Shown here: positions 1 to 5,139 of the stretch, in pieces
Position numbering within the stretch: the stretch's first letter is position 1
Layout: every line of letters begins with the position of its first letter
Assembly (NCBI GenBank): GCA_025450405.1
Contig: JANWHL010000151.1
Coordinates: forward strand, 1 to 7,871
Length of the DNA stretch: 7,871 bases
Reading direction: 5' to 3'
Source of the DNA: Ktedonobacterales bacterium
GTDB lineage: Bacteria; Chloroflexota; Ktedonobacteria; Ktedonobacterales; JADMIN01
The notes under the pieces: generated by a model
What the model was told of the DNA's origin: nothing
Database searches by the model: none
Seen by the model: only the letters and a program-made list of their open reading frames with translations
Position numbers and translations under genes: made by a program

Positions 1-95
1 AGGCGCGGCCGACAGCGGCGGAGCAGGCGGCACGGGCATCCGACGAGGCGCGCCGGCATCCGTTCCAGGCGCATCAGGTGGTGCCGGAGCGGTAG
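1..95 (+). CDS. C-terminal tail of an unidentified protein (5' end outside window)
   Basis: Reading from base 3, thirty codons stay open up to a TAG at 93-95. They give a hydrophilic, Ala/Arg/Glu-rich tail that ends ...HQVVPER. Codon use is GC-rich at third positions, like the confident genes here, and the composition is more protein-like than the Arg- or Gly-rich translations of the other two plus frames. No domain can be recognised from 30 residues, so no function is proposed. The stop is followed directly by repeat-rich non-coding DNA, which fits the end of a gene. A chance open frame in GC-rich DNA is the main alternative. Confidence 0.35.
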   Translation, partial: ARPTAAEQAARASDEARRHPFQAHQVVPER

Positions 96-103
96 GAAGC
101 GGA

Positions 104-179
104 CCTCACCCCCCGGCCCCCAATGGGGCTCCTCACCTCCCGGCCCGCTGGGGTCCTCACCCCCTGTCTCCCTCGCCAT
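104..179. repeat. Three imperfect tandem CCTCACC-type units
   Basis: CCTCACC recurs at 104, 131 and 155, spaced 27 and 24 bp. Each is followed by a C-rich stretch, and the first two continue with a CCCGGCCC-like segment and then a G-run. The first unit contains a small hairpin, GCCCC-CAAT-GGGGC. C-rich arrays of this kind recur between genes in several Chloroflexota genomes (general knowledge, not checked here). No protein is supported across it. Confidence 0.5.
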
Positions 180-238
180 TGCGACAGCGAGGGGGGCAAG
201 AGAGCGGAAGCGCACAGCGGGGCGCGACAGCGAGGGGG
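170..238. repeat. Inverted repeat plus 15-bp direct repeat
   Basis: CCCTCGC at 170-176 pairs with GCGAGGG at 187-193 across a 10-nt loop. The right arm lies inside a 15-bp word, GCGACAGCGAGGGGG, at 181-195 that is repeated exactly at 224-238. The block looks like a partially duplicated extragenic palindrome. The gene-free stretch from 96 to 537 contains only this, the neighbouring C-rich units, the 45-bp repeat at 260-304 and the paired inverted repeats at 395-430. The open frames crossing it have Arg/Pro/Ala-rich, unprotein-like translations. Confidence 0.5.
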
Positions 239-259
239 AGCCAGGACCGCGAGTGGTGG

Positions 260-304
260 CAGCCAGGGGCAGGCGTGGTGGCACAGCAAGGAGGCGCCCT
301 GAAG
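260..304. repeat. 45-bp dispersed repeat, copy A
   Basis: This segment matches 5095-5139 in the same orientation at 39 of 45 positions by hand alignment. The shared core GCAAGGAGGCGCCCTGAAG is identical. Identity falls off sharply on both sides. The minus strand of both copies can be read as a peptide containing LQGASLL and HHACP, but neither copy sits in a convincing gene. Together the copies bracket the TetR-methyltransferase-TA-MFS segment. Confidence 0.6.
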
Positions 305-394
305 GACGCGAGGAATCCGCGCCGCCGCGCGGGGTGGTTGGGGACCGCGGGAGATTTGCGAGGGACGCGGCACGACGCGACGTGCACCAATGAT

Positions 395-430
395 CCAGGC
401 GAGGCCACGCGAATTGCTCGCCTGGCCTCG
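395..430. other. Two overlapping, mutually exclusive inverted repeats
   Basis: CCAGGCGAG (395-403) pairs perfectly with CTCGCCTGG (417-425). CGAGGCCA (400-407) pairs perfectly with TGGCCTCG (423-430). The arms overlap, so only one hairpin can form at a time. The block lies a little over 100 nt beyond the stop of the TetR gene on its strand. It could help end that transcript, but no T-run follows on either strand. An extragenic repeat or a protein-binding palindrome is equally possible. Confidence 0.45.
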
Positions 431-537
431 CGTTGCTATGTGAATACGTCACCAGCACGTGCCGCTCCGTGGATGGTAGGTCGGCGCGTGGCCACACGAG
501 GGCGCGTTATCGTGATCTGGCCGCTTCCGTGCGAACG

Positions 538-1131
538 TCACCGGGACGACGAGGCGGTGTCATGGGGCGACATCAGGTATTGGGCCATCCGAAGGGGTGA
601 GAACGGCATGTCGTGGTCGAGCCACCAGGCGAGCAGGCTGAGGGCGGCGCCGGCGACGTAGTGGGCGTGCATCTCCGCGGCCACGGCGAGATGCGGTTTG
701 GCGGTGGGGGATGCGCGTGGGTGATCCGCGGCCACGCGGGCAATGTACTCTTTGACCAGGCGCTGAAATTGGGCATTGCCCTCGCCGCACACCATGAGCT
801 TGTAGAACTGTCGGTGATGGGCCGCCTGCTCGTACAGACGAACGAAATAGGGCGGCGGATGGTCCGCGGAAAAGGCACTCGGTGGCAGGTGCTCCTCATC
901 CGCCATCAAGGCGTCGATCATGCGCCGCATGCCCTGTTCGAGCAGGGCATACTTATCGTCATAGTGCTTGTAGAACGTCGTGCGATGGACCATGGCGCGG
1001 TCGCAGATATCGGTGACGCTGATCTCCGCGAACGGGCGCTCGGCAAGCTCCGCCATCAGCGCCTCCCAGAGCAGTTTGTGGGTGCGCCTGACTCGGAGAT
1101 CGGTGTGTTCTGGCGGCGTCTTTATCGACAT
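538..1131 (-). CDS. TetR/AcrR-family transcriptional regulator
   Basis: The 197-residue product has the usual length and layout of a one-component TetR repressor. A basic N-terminal helix (RRTHKLLWEAL, about residues 15-25) leads into the helix-turn-helix at about 36-58 (EISVTDICDRAMVHRTTFYKHY), where the TTFYKHY recognition-helix ending is characteristic. The rest is a helical ligand/dimer domain. Its late segment, HYVAGAALSLLAWWLDHDMPFSP (about 157-179), resembles the C-terminal domain of the TetR_C_8 kind. The ATG is preceded by AGGAG with an 8-nt gap. The gene is divergent from the methyltransferase at 1371, and the shared 239-bp spacer has overlapping promoters and a palindrome, so autoregulation and control of that gene are likely. 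The effector cannot be read from the sequence. Confidence 0.92.
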   Translation of the reverse strand: MSIKTPPEHTDLRVRRTHKLLWEALMAELAERPFAEISVTDICDRAMVHRTTFYKHYDDKYALLEQGMRRMIDALMADEEHLPPSAFSADHPPPYFVRLYEQAAHHRQFYKLMVCGEGNAQFQRLVKEYIARVAADHPRASPTAKPHLAVAAEMHAHYVAGAALSLLAWWLDHDMPFSPLRMAQYLMSPHDTASSSR

Positions 1132-1178
1132 GATTCGGACTCCTGTCGCTTATCCTACGCGGCGGCGGCTTTTGATTC

Positions 1179-1207
1179 TTGACCATGGGTGACGAATCCA
1201 TCATACT
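1179..1207 (+). promoter_or_regulatory. Sigma70-like promoter for the methyltransferase
   Basis: TTGACC at 1179-1184 and CATACT at 1202-1207 are separated by exactly 17 nt, matching the housekeeping consensus at 5 of 6 and 4 of 6 positions. Transcription would begin near 1214 and leave a leader of about 157 nt before the ATG at 1371. The -10 overlaps the -10 of the opposing promoter, so the two would compete for polymerase. Confidence 0.5.
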
Positions 1208-1228
1208 TCAATCAGCGACGGATGTACA
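1200..1228 (-). promoter_or_regulatory. Sigma70-like promoter for the TetR gene
   Basis: Read on the minus strand, TGTACA (1228-1223) and TATGAT (1205-1200) are 17 nt apart, with 4 of 6 and 5 of 6 consensus matches. The start site would fall near 1193, giving a leader of about 60 nt that contains the AGGAG ribosome-binding site. A weaker TAGGAT nearer the gene has no good -35. Confidence 0.5.
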
Positions 1229-1236
1229 GATATCCG
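1219..1236. promoter_or_regulatory. Candidate TetR-family operator
   Basis: CGGAT at 1219-1223 and ATCCG at 1232-1236 form an 18-bp interrupted palindrome with an 8-bp spacer, within the usual size range of TetR-family sites. It covers the -35 of the tetR-side promoter (1223-1228) and lies just past the predicted start of the methyltransferase transcript. A single bound dimer could therefore repress both directions. The assignment rests on position and symmetry only. Confidence 0.45.
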
Positions 1237-1285
1237 ACGTGTTGTAGACGATTCCGCCCACGGAGCTCCGCGTCGACGCCTGCCT

Positions 1286-1329
1286 GGACCGCAGCCGGGC
1301 CGCGATCGGGGTAATCGGTCGCGCGGTCC
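1286..1329 (+). other. Bulged hairpin in the methyltransferase leader
   Basis: GGACCGC (1286-1292) pairs with GCGGTCC (1323-1329). Directly inside it, GCGATCG (1302-1308) pairs with CGGTCGC (1316-1322) with one G-T wobble around a 7-nt loop. A 9-nt bulge sits on the left side only. It ends about 25 nt before the AAAGGAG ribosome-binding site. It may be an mRNA structure affecting stability or translation; no known riboswitch class is recognised. Confidence 0.4.
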
Positions 1330-1370
1330 AGATCGGCTGGCCACCAACTCAGCAAAGGAGAGCAATACTT

Positions 1371-2072
1371 ATGCACGCGCTCATGCGCCACCTGCATGAT
1401 CATGCGAGCACGGCTACGGATACGACTCCGTCCATGGTGACACGCGGACTGGTCCTCGACCAGGGCTGGCGCTATGACCTGACGCTGTGGATCGGCGATA
1501 CCCTGATGTTCCGCGGCCAGTTGCGGGTGATGCGACGGAAGACGCTTGACCTGGCTCGGATTCAGCCCGGTGAGGCGGTGCTGGATGTCGGCTGCGGTAC
1601 GGGCACACTGGCGCTGGACGTCGGGCGGCAAGTTGGCCGGGCCGGACGCGTGGTGGGCGTCGATCCCGCTGCGGCACAGATCGCCCGGGCGCGCGCGAAG
1701 GCCGCGCGGCGCCACGTCCCCGTCGAGTTCCAGACGGGCGTGATCGAGCGGCTGGACTTCGCGGACGGGACGTTCGACGTGGTGCTGTCAACCCTGATGA
1801 TGCATCACCTCCCCGCCAGCCTCAAACGCCAGGGTCTCGCCGAGATCGCCCGCGTGCTCAAGCCCGGCGGGCGCCTGGTGATCGCGGACTTCCCGCGCCA
1901 GCGGGACCGCCAGGGCCGGGTGGCGCGCTTCCACGCCTGCGGCAGCGACCTGGACGACCTGACCGCGCTCGTGCGGGACGCCGGCTTCTCCCAGGTAGAG
2001 ACGGAGGCGCTGCGCCCAGGGCGCTTCTCCGCGTTCCCGGGCGCGGGATTCGTGACGGCAGTCTGGAGCTGA
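1371..2072 (+). CDS. Class I SAM-dependent methyltransferase (UbiE/Methyltransf_11-like)
   Basis: The 233-residue protein has the full Rossmann methyltransferase core. Motif I, VLDVGCGTG, is at 70-78. The acidic residue that binds the SAM ribose is in GVDP (D98), FDVVLSTLMMHHL is at 135-147, and RVLKPGGRLVIADF is at 161-174. This pattern is typical of UbiE/COQ5-like small-molecule methyltransferases, but the substrate cannot be told. The N-terminal 60 residues form a variable cap-like region with a His-rich start. AAAGGAG lies 10 nt before the chosen ATG; a second in-frame ATG at residue 5 is less well spaced. The gene diverges from the TetR gene, which probably controls it. A truncated second copy lies at 2746-3225. 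Confidence 0.88.
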   Translation: MHALMRHLHDHASTATDTTPSMVTRGLVLDQGWRYDLTLWIGDTLMFRGQLRVMRRKTLDLARIQPGEAVLDVGCGTGTLALDVGRQVGRAGRVVGVDPAAAQIARARAKAARRHVPVEFQTGVIERLDFADGTFDVVLSTLMMHHLPASLKRQGLAEIARVLKPGGRLVIADFPRQRDRQGRVARFHACGSDLDDLTALVRDAGFSQVETEALRPGRFSAFPGAGFVTAVWS

Positions 2073-2135
2073 GTCGAACGCACGATCGCCTAGTGGGTCC
2101 GGCGGCGCGCTGACTGAGAGCATCCAACCTGGGTT

Positions 2136-2155
2136 AAAAAACGAGACCCGCGGTC
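2136..2155 (-). terminator. Possible terminator of the toxin-antitoxin operon
   Basis: On the minus strand, 35 nt beyond the toxin stop, a short GACC-GCG-GGTC hairpin is followed by TCG and six T residues. The T-run favours intrinsic termination, but the 4-bp stem is weak. Two CCGCGG words nearby offer a competing longer stem. The same region separates the convergent methyltransferase gene; nothing else is seen in 2073-2189. Confidence 0.35.
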
Positions 2156-2189
2156 CGCTTGTAGCCCGCGGTGAGGATTGGCAATTATC

Positions 2190-2456
2190 CTAGCCGAGTT
2201 TGTCGTATTCGGCGTGTGAGCCAATCCAGTACCAGACGATGAGGTCATCCGTTTTCCGGGTGCCCACGGCGCGGTAATGGGCACCCACGCGAGCGGAGTA
2301 GATGGTGGGATCGGCGGGATCAATCGCCTTGAACCGCAAGCTTGGGTGGAATGGATCCTGCCTAAAGAGCCGATATGCCTCGTTCGCCTGATGCCGCGCG
2401 GAAGGGGGCAACTTCGCGAATCGCGCGCGAAACTCTTGTGTTCGACGCGATCTCAT
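2190..2456 (-). CDS. ParE/RelE-superfamily-like toxin of a type II TA module
   Basis: This small basic protein of 88 residues has the pattern of the ParE-like mRNase/gyrase-poison superfamily common in cyanobacteria and Chloroflexota. It has an N-terminal helical pair (FRARFAKLPPSARHQANEAYRLF, 9-31), then HPSLRFKAI (37-45), a beta segment IYSARVGAHYRAVG (52-65), and the closing DDLIVWYWIGSHAEYDKL (70-87). The conserved R56, R62 and H81-E83-Y84 group fits an active or binding face in this family. Its ATG overlaps the antitoxin stop by 4 nt (ATGA), so the pair is translationally coupled with the antitoxin made first. Whether it cuts RNA or acts otherwise is not decided by the sequence. Confidence 0.85.
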   Translation of the reverse strand: MRSRRTQEFRARFAKLPPSARHQANEAYRLFRQDPFHPSLRFKAIDPADPTIYSARVGAHYRAVGTRKTDDLIVWYWIGSHAEYDKLG

Positions 2457-2677
2457 ACGAAACTGTCTCCACTAATTTCCTCCGTCTCGCCAGCGGCATC
2501 CTGATCGCGTGCTTCTGCGGCCATGCGCCGGAGCGCGTCACGTACCGTGGGCTTCGCGACAATGCGCTCCCATTCGCGCTCTTCGAGAATCTCTTCCCAG
2601 GCTGCCGCAAGGGCTTCTTGTTCCTGATCAGAGAGCTGCTCAGCTTGGGCGATCACGGCCCGTAAACGTTCGCTCAT
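2453..2677 (-). CDS. Antitoxin partner of the ParE-like toxin
   Basis: The start is set at 2677, giving 74 residues, because AAGGAGGT precedes it at a sensible distance. An upstream in-frame start at 2761 would run through the promoter and lacks such a site. The acidic, helical protein has an N-terminal helix with QLSDQEQEALAAAWEEI (14-30), the EREWERIVAKPTV block (33-45) seen in small antitoxins paired with this toxin type, and an acidic, probably flexible tail (AAGETEEISGDSF, 61-73) suited to wrapping the toxin. No classical Phd or RHH domain is evident. It overlaps the toxin gene by 4 nt and probably represses its own promoter with the toxin as co-repressor, as is usual for type II modules. 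Confidence 0.8.
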   Translation of the reverse strand: MSERLRAVIAQAEQLSDQEQEALAAAWEEILEEREWERIVAKPTVRDALRRMAAEARDQDAAGETEEISGDSFV

Positions 2678-2696
2678 CACGGATTCCACCTCCTTG

Positions 2697-2725
2697 GCCG
2701 ATGTGTTTCGTATTGTAGCATCGGC
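2697..2725 (-). promoter_or_regulatory. TA promoter -10 within a candidate autoregulatory palindrome
   Basis: On the minus strand a TACAAT box (2717-2712, 5 of 6 to consensus) predicts a start near 2705, about 28 nt before the antitoxin ATG. It is enclosed by a perfect 7-bp inverted repeat, GCCGATG (2697-2703) and CATCGGC (2719-2725), with a 15-bp spacer. Binding of the TA complex there would block polymerase. The -35 is not clear. Confidence 0.5.
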
Positions 2726-2745
2726 GGTGATGGCACGGGAAACCG

Positions 2746-3225
2746 CGCGGCACAGGCACACTGGCGCTGGACGTCGGGCGGCAAGTTGGCCGGACCGGAC
2801 GCGTGGTGGGCGTCGATCCGGGCGCTCAGCAGATCGCCCGGGCGCGCGCGAAAGCCGCCCGCCGCCGTGCGCCCATCGAATTCCAGGCCGGGATGATCGA
2901 GCGGCTCGATTGTCCCGATCGGACCTTCGCGGTGGTGCTGGCGACCCTGATGATGCATCACTTGCCCGCCGGCCTTAAACGCCAGAGCCTCGCCGAGATC
3001 GCCCGCGTGCTCAAGCCCGGCGGGCGCCTGGTGATCGCGGACTTCCCGCGCCAGCGGGACCGCCAGGGCCGGGCTGCGCGCCTCCATGCCTGCGGCAGCG
3101 ACCTGGACGTCCTGGCCGCGCTCGTGCGGGACGCCGGCTTCGCGCAGGTCACGTCCGAAGACACGCGGCCCAGGCGATTCACCGCGTTCCCAGGCGCGGA
3201 TTTTGTGACGGCGTTGAAGCGTTGA
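2746..3225 (+). pseudogene. 5'-truncated duplicate of the methyltransferase
   Basis: This stretch aligns without gaps, at a constant offset of 1153 bp, to 1593-2072 of the intact gene through the shared TGA stop. Hand counting gives about 78 mismatches in 480 bp (about 84% identity). It begins inside motif I (GTGTLALDVG). The first 74 codons, including VLDVG, are absent, and an in-frame TGA at 2728 closes the frame upstream. The only plausible start is GTG at 2803, which would give 140 residues beginning at VVGVD without the SAM glycine loop. Asp136 of the intact copy is Ala here (FAVVLA). The long frame without internal stops suggests a recent or still constrained relic. A functional methyltransferase is unlikely, though a stable fragment cannot be excluded. 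Confidence 0.8.
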
Positions 3226-3243
3226 GTCGGGGCAGCCGCCGCC

Positions 3244-3273
3244 TTGATCGAGCCGCATCTGGCAACGTAAAAT
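3244..3273 (+). promoter_or_regulatory. Possible promoter upstream of the small ORF and MFS gene
   Basis: TTGATC (3244-3249) and TAAAAT (3268-3273) are 18 nt apart, matching consensus at 4 of 6 and 5 of 6 positions. A start near 3280 would lead to the AAAGGA site at 3317 and, about 345 nt on, the MFS gene. It lies just after the end of the methyltransferase relic. Confidence 0.4.
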
Positions 3274-3331
3274 GCGCCTGGCACCGTGTTGTGTTCGCAT
3301 TGCTCACGGTCCACAGAAAGGACGGTCTGGC

Positions 3332-3403
3332 ATGCCAGCGCCTATGAACGACGACGCGATGGATCGCATTCACGCCCACAGCTTCACGGCGGGCGCCGAC
3401 TAA
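3332..3403 (+). CDS. Doubtful 23-residue ORF, perhaps a gene remnant
   Basis: A 23-codon frame (MPAPMNDDAMDRIHAHSF..., ending TAGAD) starts nine bases after an AAAGGA site and 52 nt after the predicted start from the promoter at 3244-3273. It ends at TAA 3401-3403. The same frame then stays open to 3628, so the TAA might be a nonsense change in a decayed gene, but the later translation resembles no family I recognise. It could be a leader peptide, the N-terminus of a lost gene or chance. No function is proposed. Confidence 0.25.
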   Translation: MPAPMNDDAMDRIHAHSFTAGAD

Positions 3404-3624
3404 CCCGCCCAGCGCGGACAATGCGCCCGCGTGGCCCAGTCTCCGCCGACACGACAGGCGGCGGTCCTCCGCGTCTTCGCTGAGATGGAAGACGCCACTC
3501 CCCTTTGCGCGCTCGCGCCCGGTTACTTTGAACCGTGCGCTGGACGGCCGTGCCATGCCGTTTGGGCGCAGGCACGGAGGGAGACTAAGCGGCGGCCGCG
3601 CGCCGTCGTGGAACATGAGGACCC
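3404..3624. other. Gene-poor stretch with inverted repeats before the MFS gene
   Basis: No convincing gene is present here; together with 3226-3331 the gap between clear genes is 399 bp. Two inverted repeats are visible: CGGTT/AACCG at 3520-3524 and 3531-3535, and a perfect 7-bp CCGTGCC/GGCACGG at 3548-3554 and 3571-3577 with a 16-nt spacer. The second sits about 50 bp before the MFS start and could be a regulator site. Open frames on both strands have Arg/Pro-rich translations without family features. Confidence 0.35.
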
Positions 3625-4905
3625 ATGAGGCAACGCGACGCGTATCGGGTCTATCTCATCTTACAAGGCGCGTTCTCGCTATGCTTCGCCACCATCGTCA
3701 CGACCAATCTGGTCTACCAGGCCCAGACCGCGCGGCTGAACCCACTTCAGCTCGTGCTCGTTGGGACCGTGCTGGAGGCCACGAGCTTCGTCTGCCAGGT
3801 GCCAACGGGGGTGCTGGCCGACCGCTACAGCCGCCGGGCGGCGGTTATCGCGGGCTATGCGCTGACCGGGGCGGGCTTCGTCCTGGAGGGGGCGATTCCG
3901 CGATTTGAGACGATCCTGCTCGCGCAGGTGATCTGGGGCGCGGGCATCACGCTGACGGATGGCGCCCAGGAGGCGTGGATCGCCGGCGAGGTCGGGGAGG
4001 AGCGGCTGGGCCACGTCTTCCTCCGGAGCACGCAAGTGGCCGAGGTCGCCGGGCTCGCGGGCGTCGCGATCAGTGTGGCGCTGGCCAGCGTGCGGCTGAA
4101 CCTGCCGCTGGTCGTGGGCGGCGTGGCGATTGTCGCGCTGGCGGGCTATCTGGCGCTGGCGATGCCGGAGACGGGCTTCCACCCGGCGCCGCGCGCTGGG
4201 CGGACCACCTGGGGCTCTCTGGGGATCACCTTCCGCGAGGCCGCCAGGGCGGTGCGGCGGCGACCGGTGCTGCTCACCATCCTGGTGATCGCGGCGTTCT
4301 ATGGCCTATCGAGCGAGGGGTTCGACCGGCTCTGGACGCCGCACCTGCTTCACGACATTACCCTGCCGGCGCTGGGTCCGCTGCGGCCGGTCGTGTGGTT
4401 TGGGATTATCAGCGCGGTGTCGTCACTGCTGGCGCTCGTGTCCACTGAGGTGGTGCGGCGGCGGCTGGATCTGCGCCACCATCGGGCCGTGGCCTGGACG
4501 CTCTGTGGGATGACGGCGCTCTCGGTGGCGGGGATGGTGGCGTTTGGGCTGGCGCCTGATCTCGTCGTGGCGCTCGGCGCGTACTGGGTCTACGCGCTCG
4601 CGCGCGGCGCGGCGCGCCCGGTGAAGTCCGCGTGGCTGACGCAACAGATCGATCCGGAGGTGCGAGCGACGGTGCTCTCGATGAGCGGCCAGGTGGATGC
4701 CCTCGGGCAGATTGCGGGTGGGCCGGCCATCGGGGCGATCGGCAATGCGTCGCTGCGGGCGGCGATTGTGGTGGCGGGGCTGGCGCTCGCGCCCGCGCTG
4801 CCGCTCTACGCGCGGGCGGCGGGACAGGGGCGCGATCTAGCGCCGGATGAGACGGCGGTGGTCGATGGCGAAGCGGAGGCGGTGGGACGGTCTCCAGGGC
4901 CGTGA
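3625..4905 (+). CDS. MFS transporter, drug-efflux type
   Basis: A 426-residue integral membrane protein with about 12 hydrophobic segments (roughly 9-31, 41-63, 73-91, 95-115, 137-155, 159-180, 214-230, 255-275, 288-310, 313-330, 353-372, 377-396), as expected for the major facilitator superfamily. Motif A, GVLADRYSRR, is at 62-71 between helices 2 and 3. The TDGAQEAWI block (111-119) and RATVLSMSGQVDALGQIAGGP (347-367) match the subgroup of MFS proteins annotated as multidrug or tetracycline-type exporters. Substrate is unknown. The ATG is the first start after an in-frame stop at 3616, and a GAGG element sits only a few bases before it, so translation initiation may be weak. The acidic, Gly-rich tail (after 400) is probably cytoplasmic. 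A nearby TetR regulator is typical for efflux genes but is not adjacent. Confidence 0.88.
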   Translation: MRQRDAYRVYLILQGAFSLCFATIVTTNLVYQAQTARLNPLQLVLVGTVLEATSFVCQVPTGVLADRYSRRAAVIAGYALTGAGFVLEGAIPRFETILLAQVIWGAGITLTDGAQEAWIAGEVGEERLGHVFLRSTQVAEVAGLAGVAISVALASVRLNLPLVVGGVAIVALAGYLALAMPETGFHPAPRAGRTTWGSLGITFREAARAVRRRPVLLTILVIAAFYGLSSEGFDRLWTPHLLHDITLPALGPLRPVVWFGIISAVSSLLALVSTEVVRRRLDLRHHRAVAWTLCGMTALSVAGMVAFGLAPDLVVALGAYWVYALARGAARPVKSAWLTQQIDPEVRATVLSMSGQVDALGQIAGGPAIGAIGNASLRAAIVVAGLALAPALPLYARAAGQGRDLAPDETAVVDGEAEAVGRSPGP

Positions 4906-4910
4906 CCCCA

Positions 4911-4938
4911 GCCCCTCCGGGGCGCACAATGGTGCGCC
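4911..4938 (+). terminator. Hairpins after the MFS gene
   Basis: Six bases after the MFS stop, GCCCC-TCC-GGGGC (4911-4923) overlaps a perfect 7-bp stem, GGCGCAC-AATG-GTGCGCC (4921-4938). Position and stem strength suit termination or 3'-end protection, but there is no T-run. The two stems share bases and are alternatives. Confidence 0.4.
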
Positions 4939-5005
4939 TCTACGGCCAGGAGCGTGGAGTCAGGCACTTGCCGCGAGAGATGGATAGTGGGGGGGTGGCG
5001 GCGCG

Positions 5006-5038
5006 AGGATGCGGAATCGAAGTTCCGCGTCTGATCCT
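5006..5038. repeat. Long bulged inverted repeat, probable extragenic palindrome
   Basis: GCGGAA (5011-5016) pairs with TTCCGC (5023-5028) around a 6-nt loop. Directly outside it, AGGAT (5006-5010) pairs with ATCCT (5034-5038), with a 5-nt bulge on the right. Palindromes around GCGGAA/TTCCGC are frequent between genes in some high-GC genomes. The surrounding 4939-5094 shows no supported gene. Confidence 0.45.
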
Positions 5039-5094
5039 GGACGGCGAACGTGGTAGTGGAGTAACCGGCTAAGAGACGGCGACATGGGGCGTCC

Positions 5095-5139
5095 CAGCCG
5101 CGGGCAAGCGTGGTGGACGAGCAAGGAGGCGCCCTGAAG
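5095..5139. repeat. 45-bp dispersed repeat, copy B
   Basis: Second copy of the repeat at 260-304, same orientation, 4835 bp away, differing at six positions. On the minus strand it reads YLILQGASLL when extended a few codons, echoing YLILQGAFSL at residues 10-19 of the MFS protein. That similarity covers only about 26 bp (19 of 26 matching) and may be chance or a decayed gene fragment. It lies about 150 bp before the aldo/keto reductase gene. Confidence 0.6.

Noticed and set aside
104..238. CRISPR array
   Set aside because: The repeats are irregular (27- and 24-bp spacing, C-rich, no distinct spacers), and no cas genes are present.
179..661. Plus-strand 160-codon open frame in the left non-coding region
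   Set aside because: It runs through direct and inverted repeats and into the antisense of the TetR 3' end, and its translation is low-complexity Arg/Gly-rich.
613..1182. Plus-strand open frame of 189 codons over the TetR gene
   Set aside because: It is antisense to a clear TetR protein with a helix-turn-helix and an RBS, and it shows no family features.
2678..2761. Extended N-terminus for the antitoxin starting at 2761
   Set aside because: It would cross the TACAAT promoter box and palindrome, and the added residues look untranslated. The ATG at 2677 has a strong AAGGAGGT site.
3520..3556. TTGAAC as a -35 for an MFS promoter
   Set aside because: The hexamer 17 nt downstream (TGCCAT) is a poor -10, and the site at 3244-3273 is better.
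3179..3616. Minus-strand 145-codon open frame between the methyltransferase relic and the MFS gene
   Set aside because: There is no RBS, it overlaps the relic's 3' end, and its Arg/Pro-rich translation has no known motif.
4409..4927. Long minus-strand open frame opposite the MFS gene (172 codons)
   Set aside because: Its translation is almost only Pro, Arg, Ala and Ser, as expected from the complement of GC-rich coding DNA. The plus-strand MFS motifs are unambiguous.
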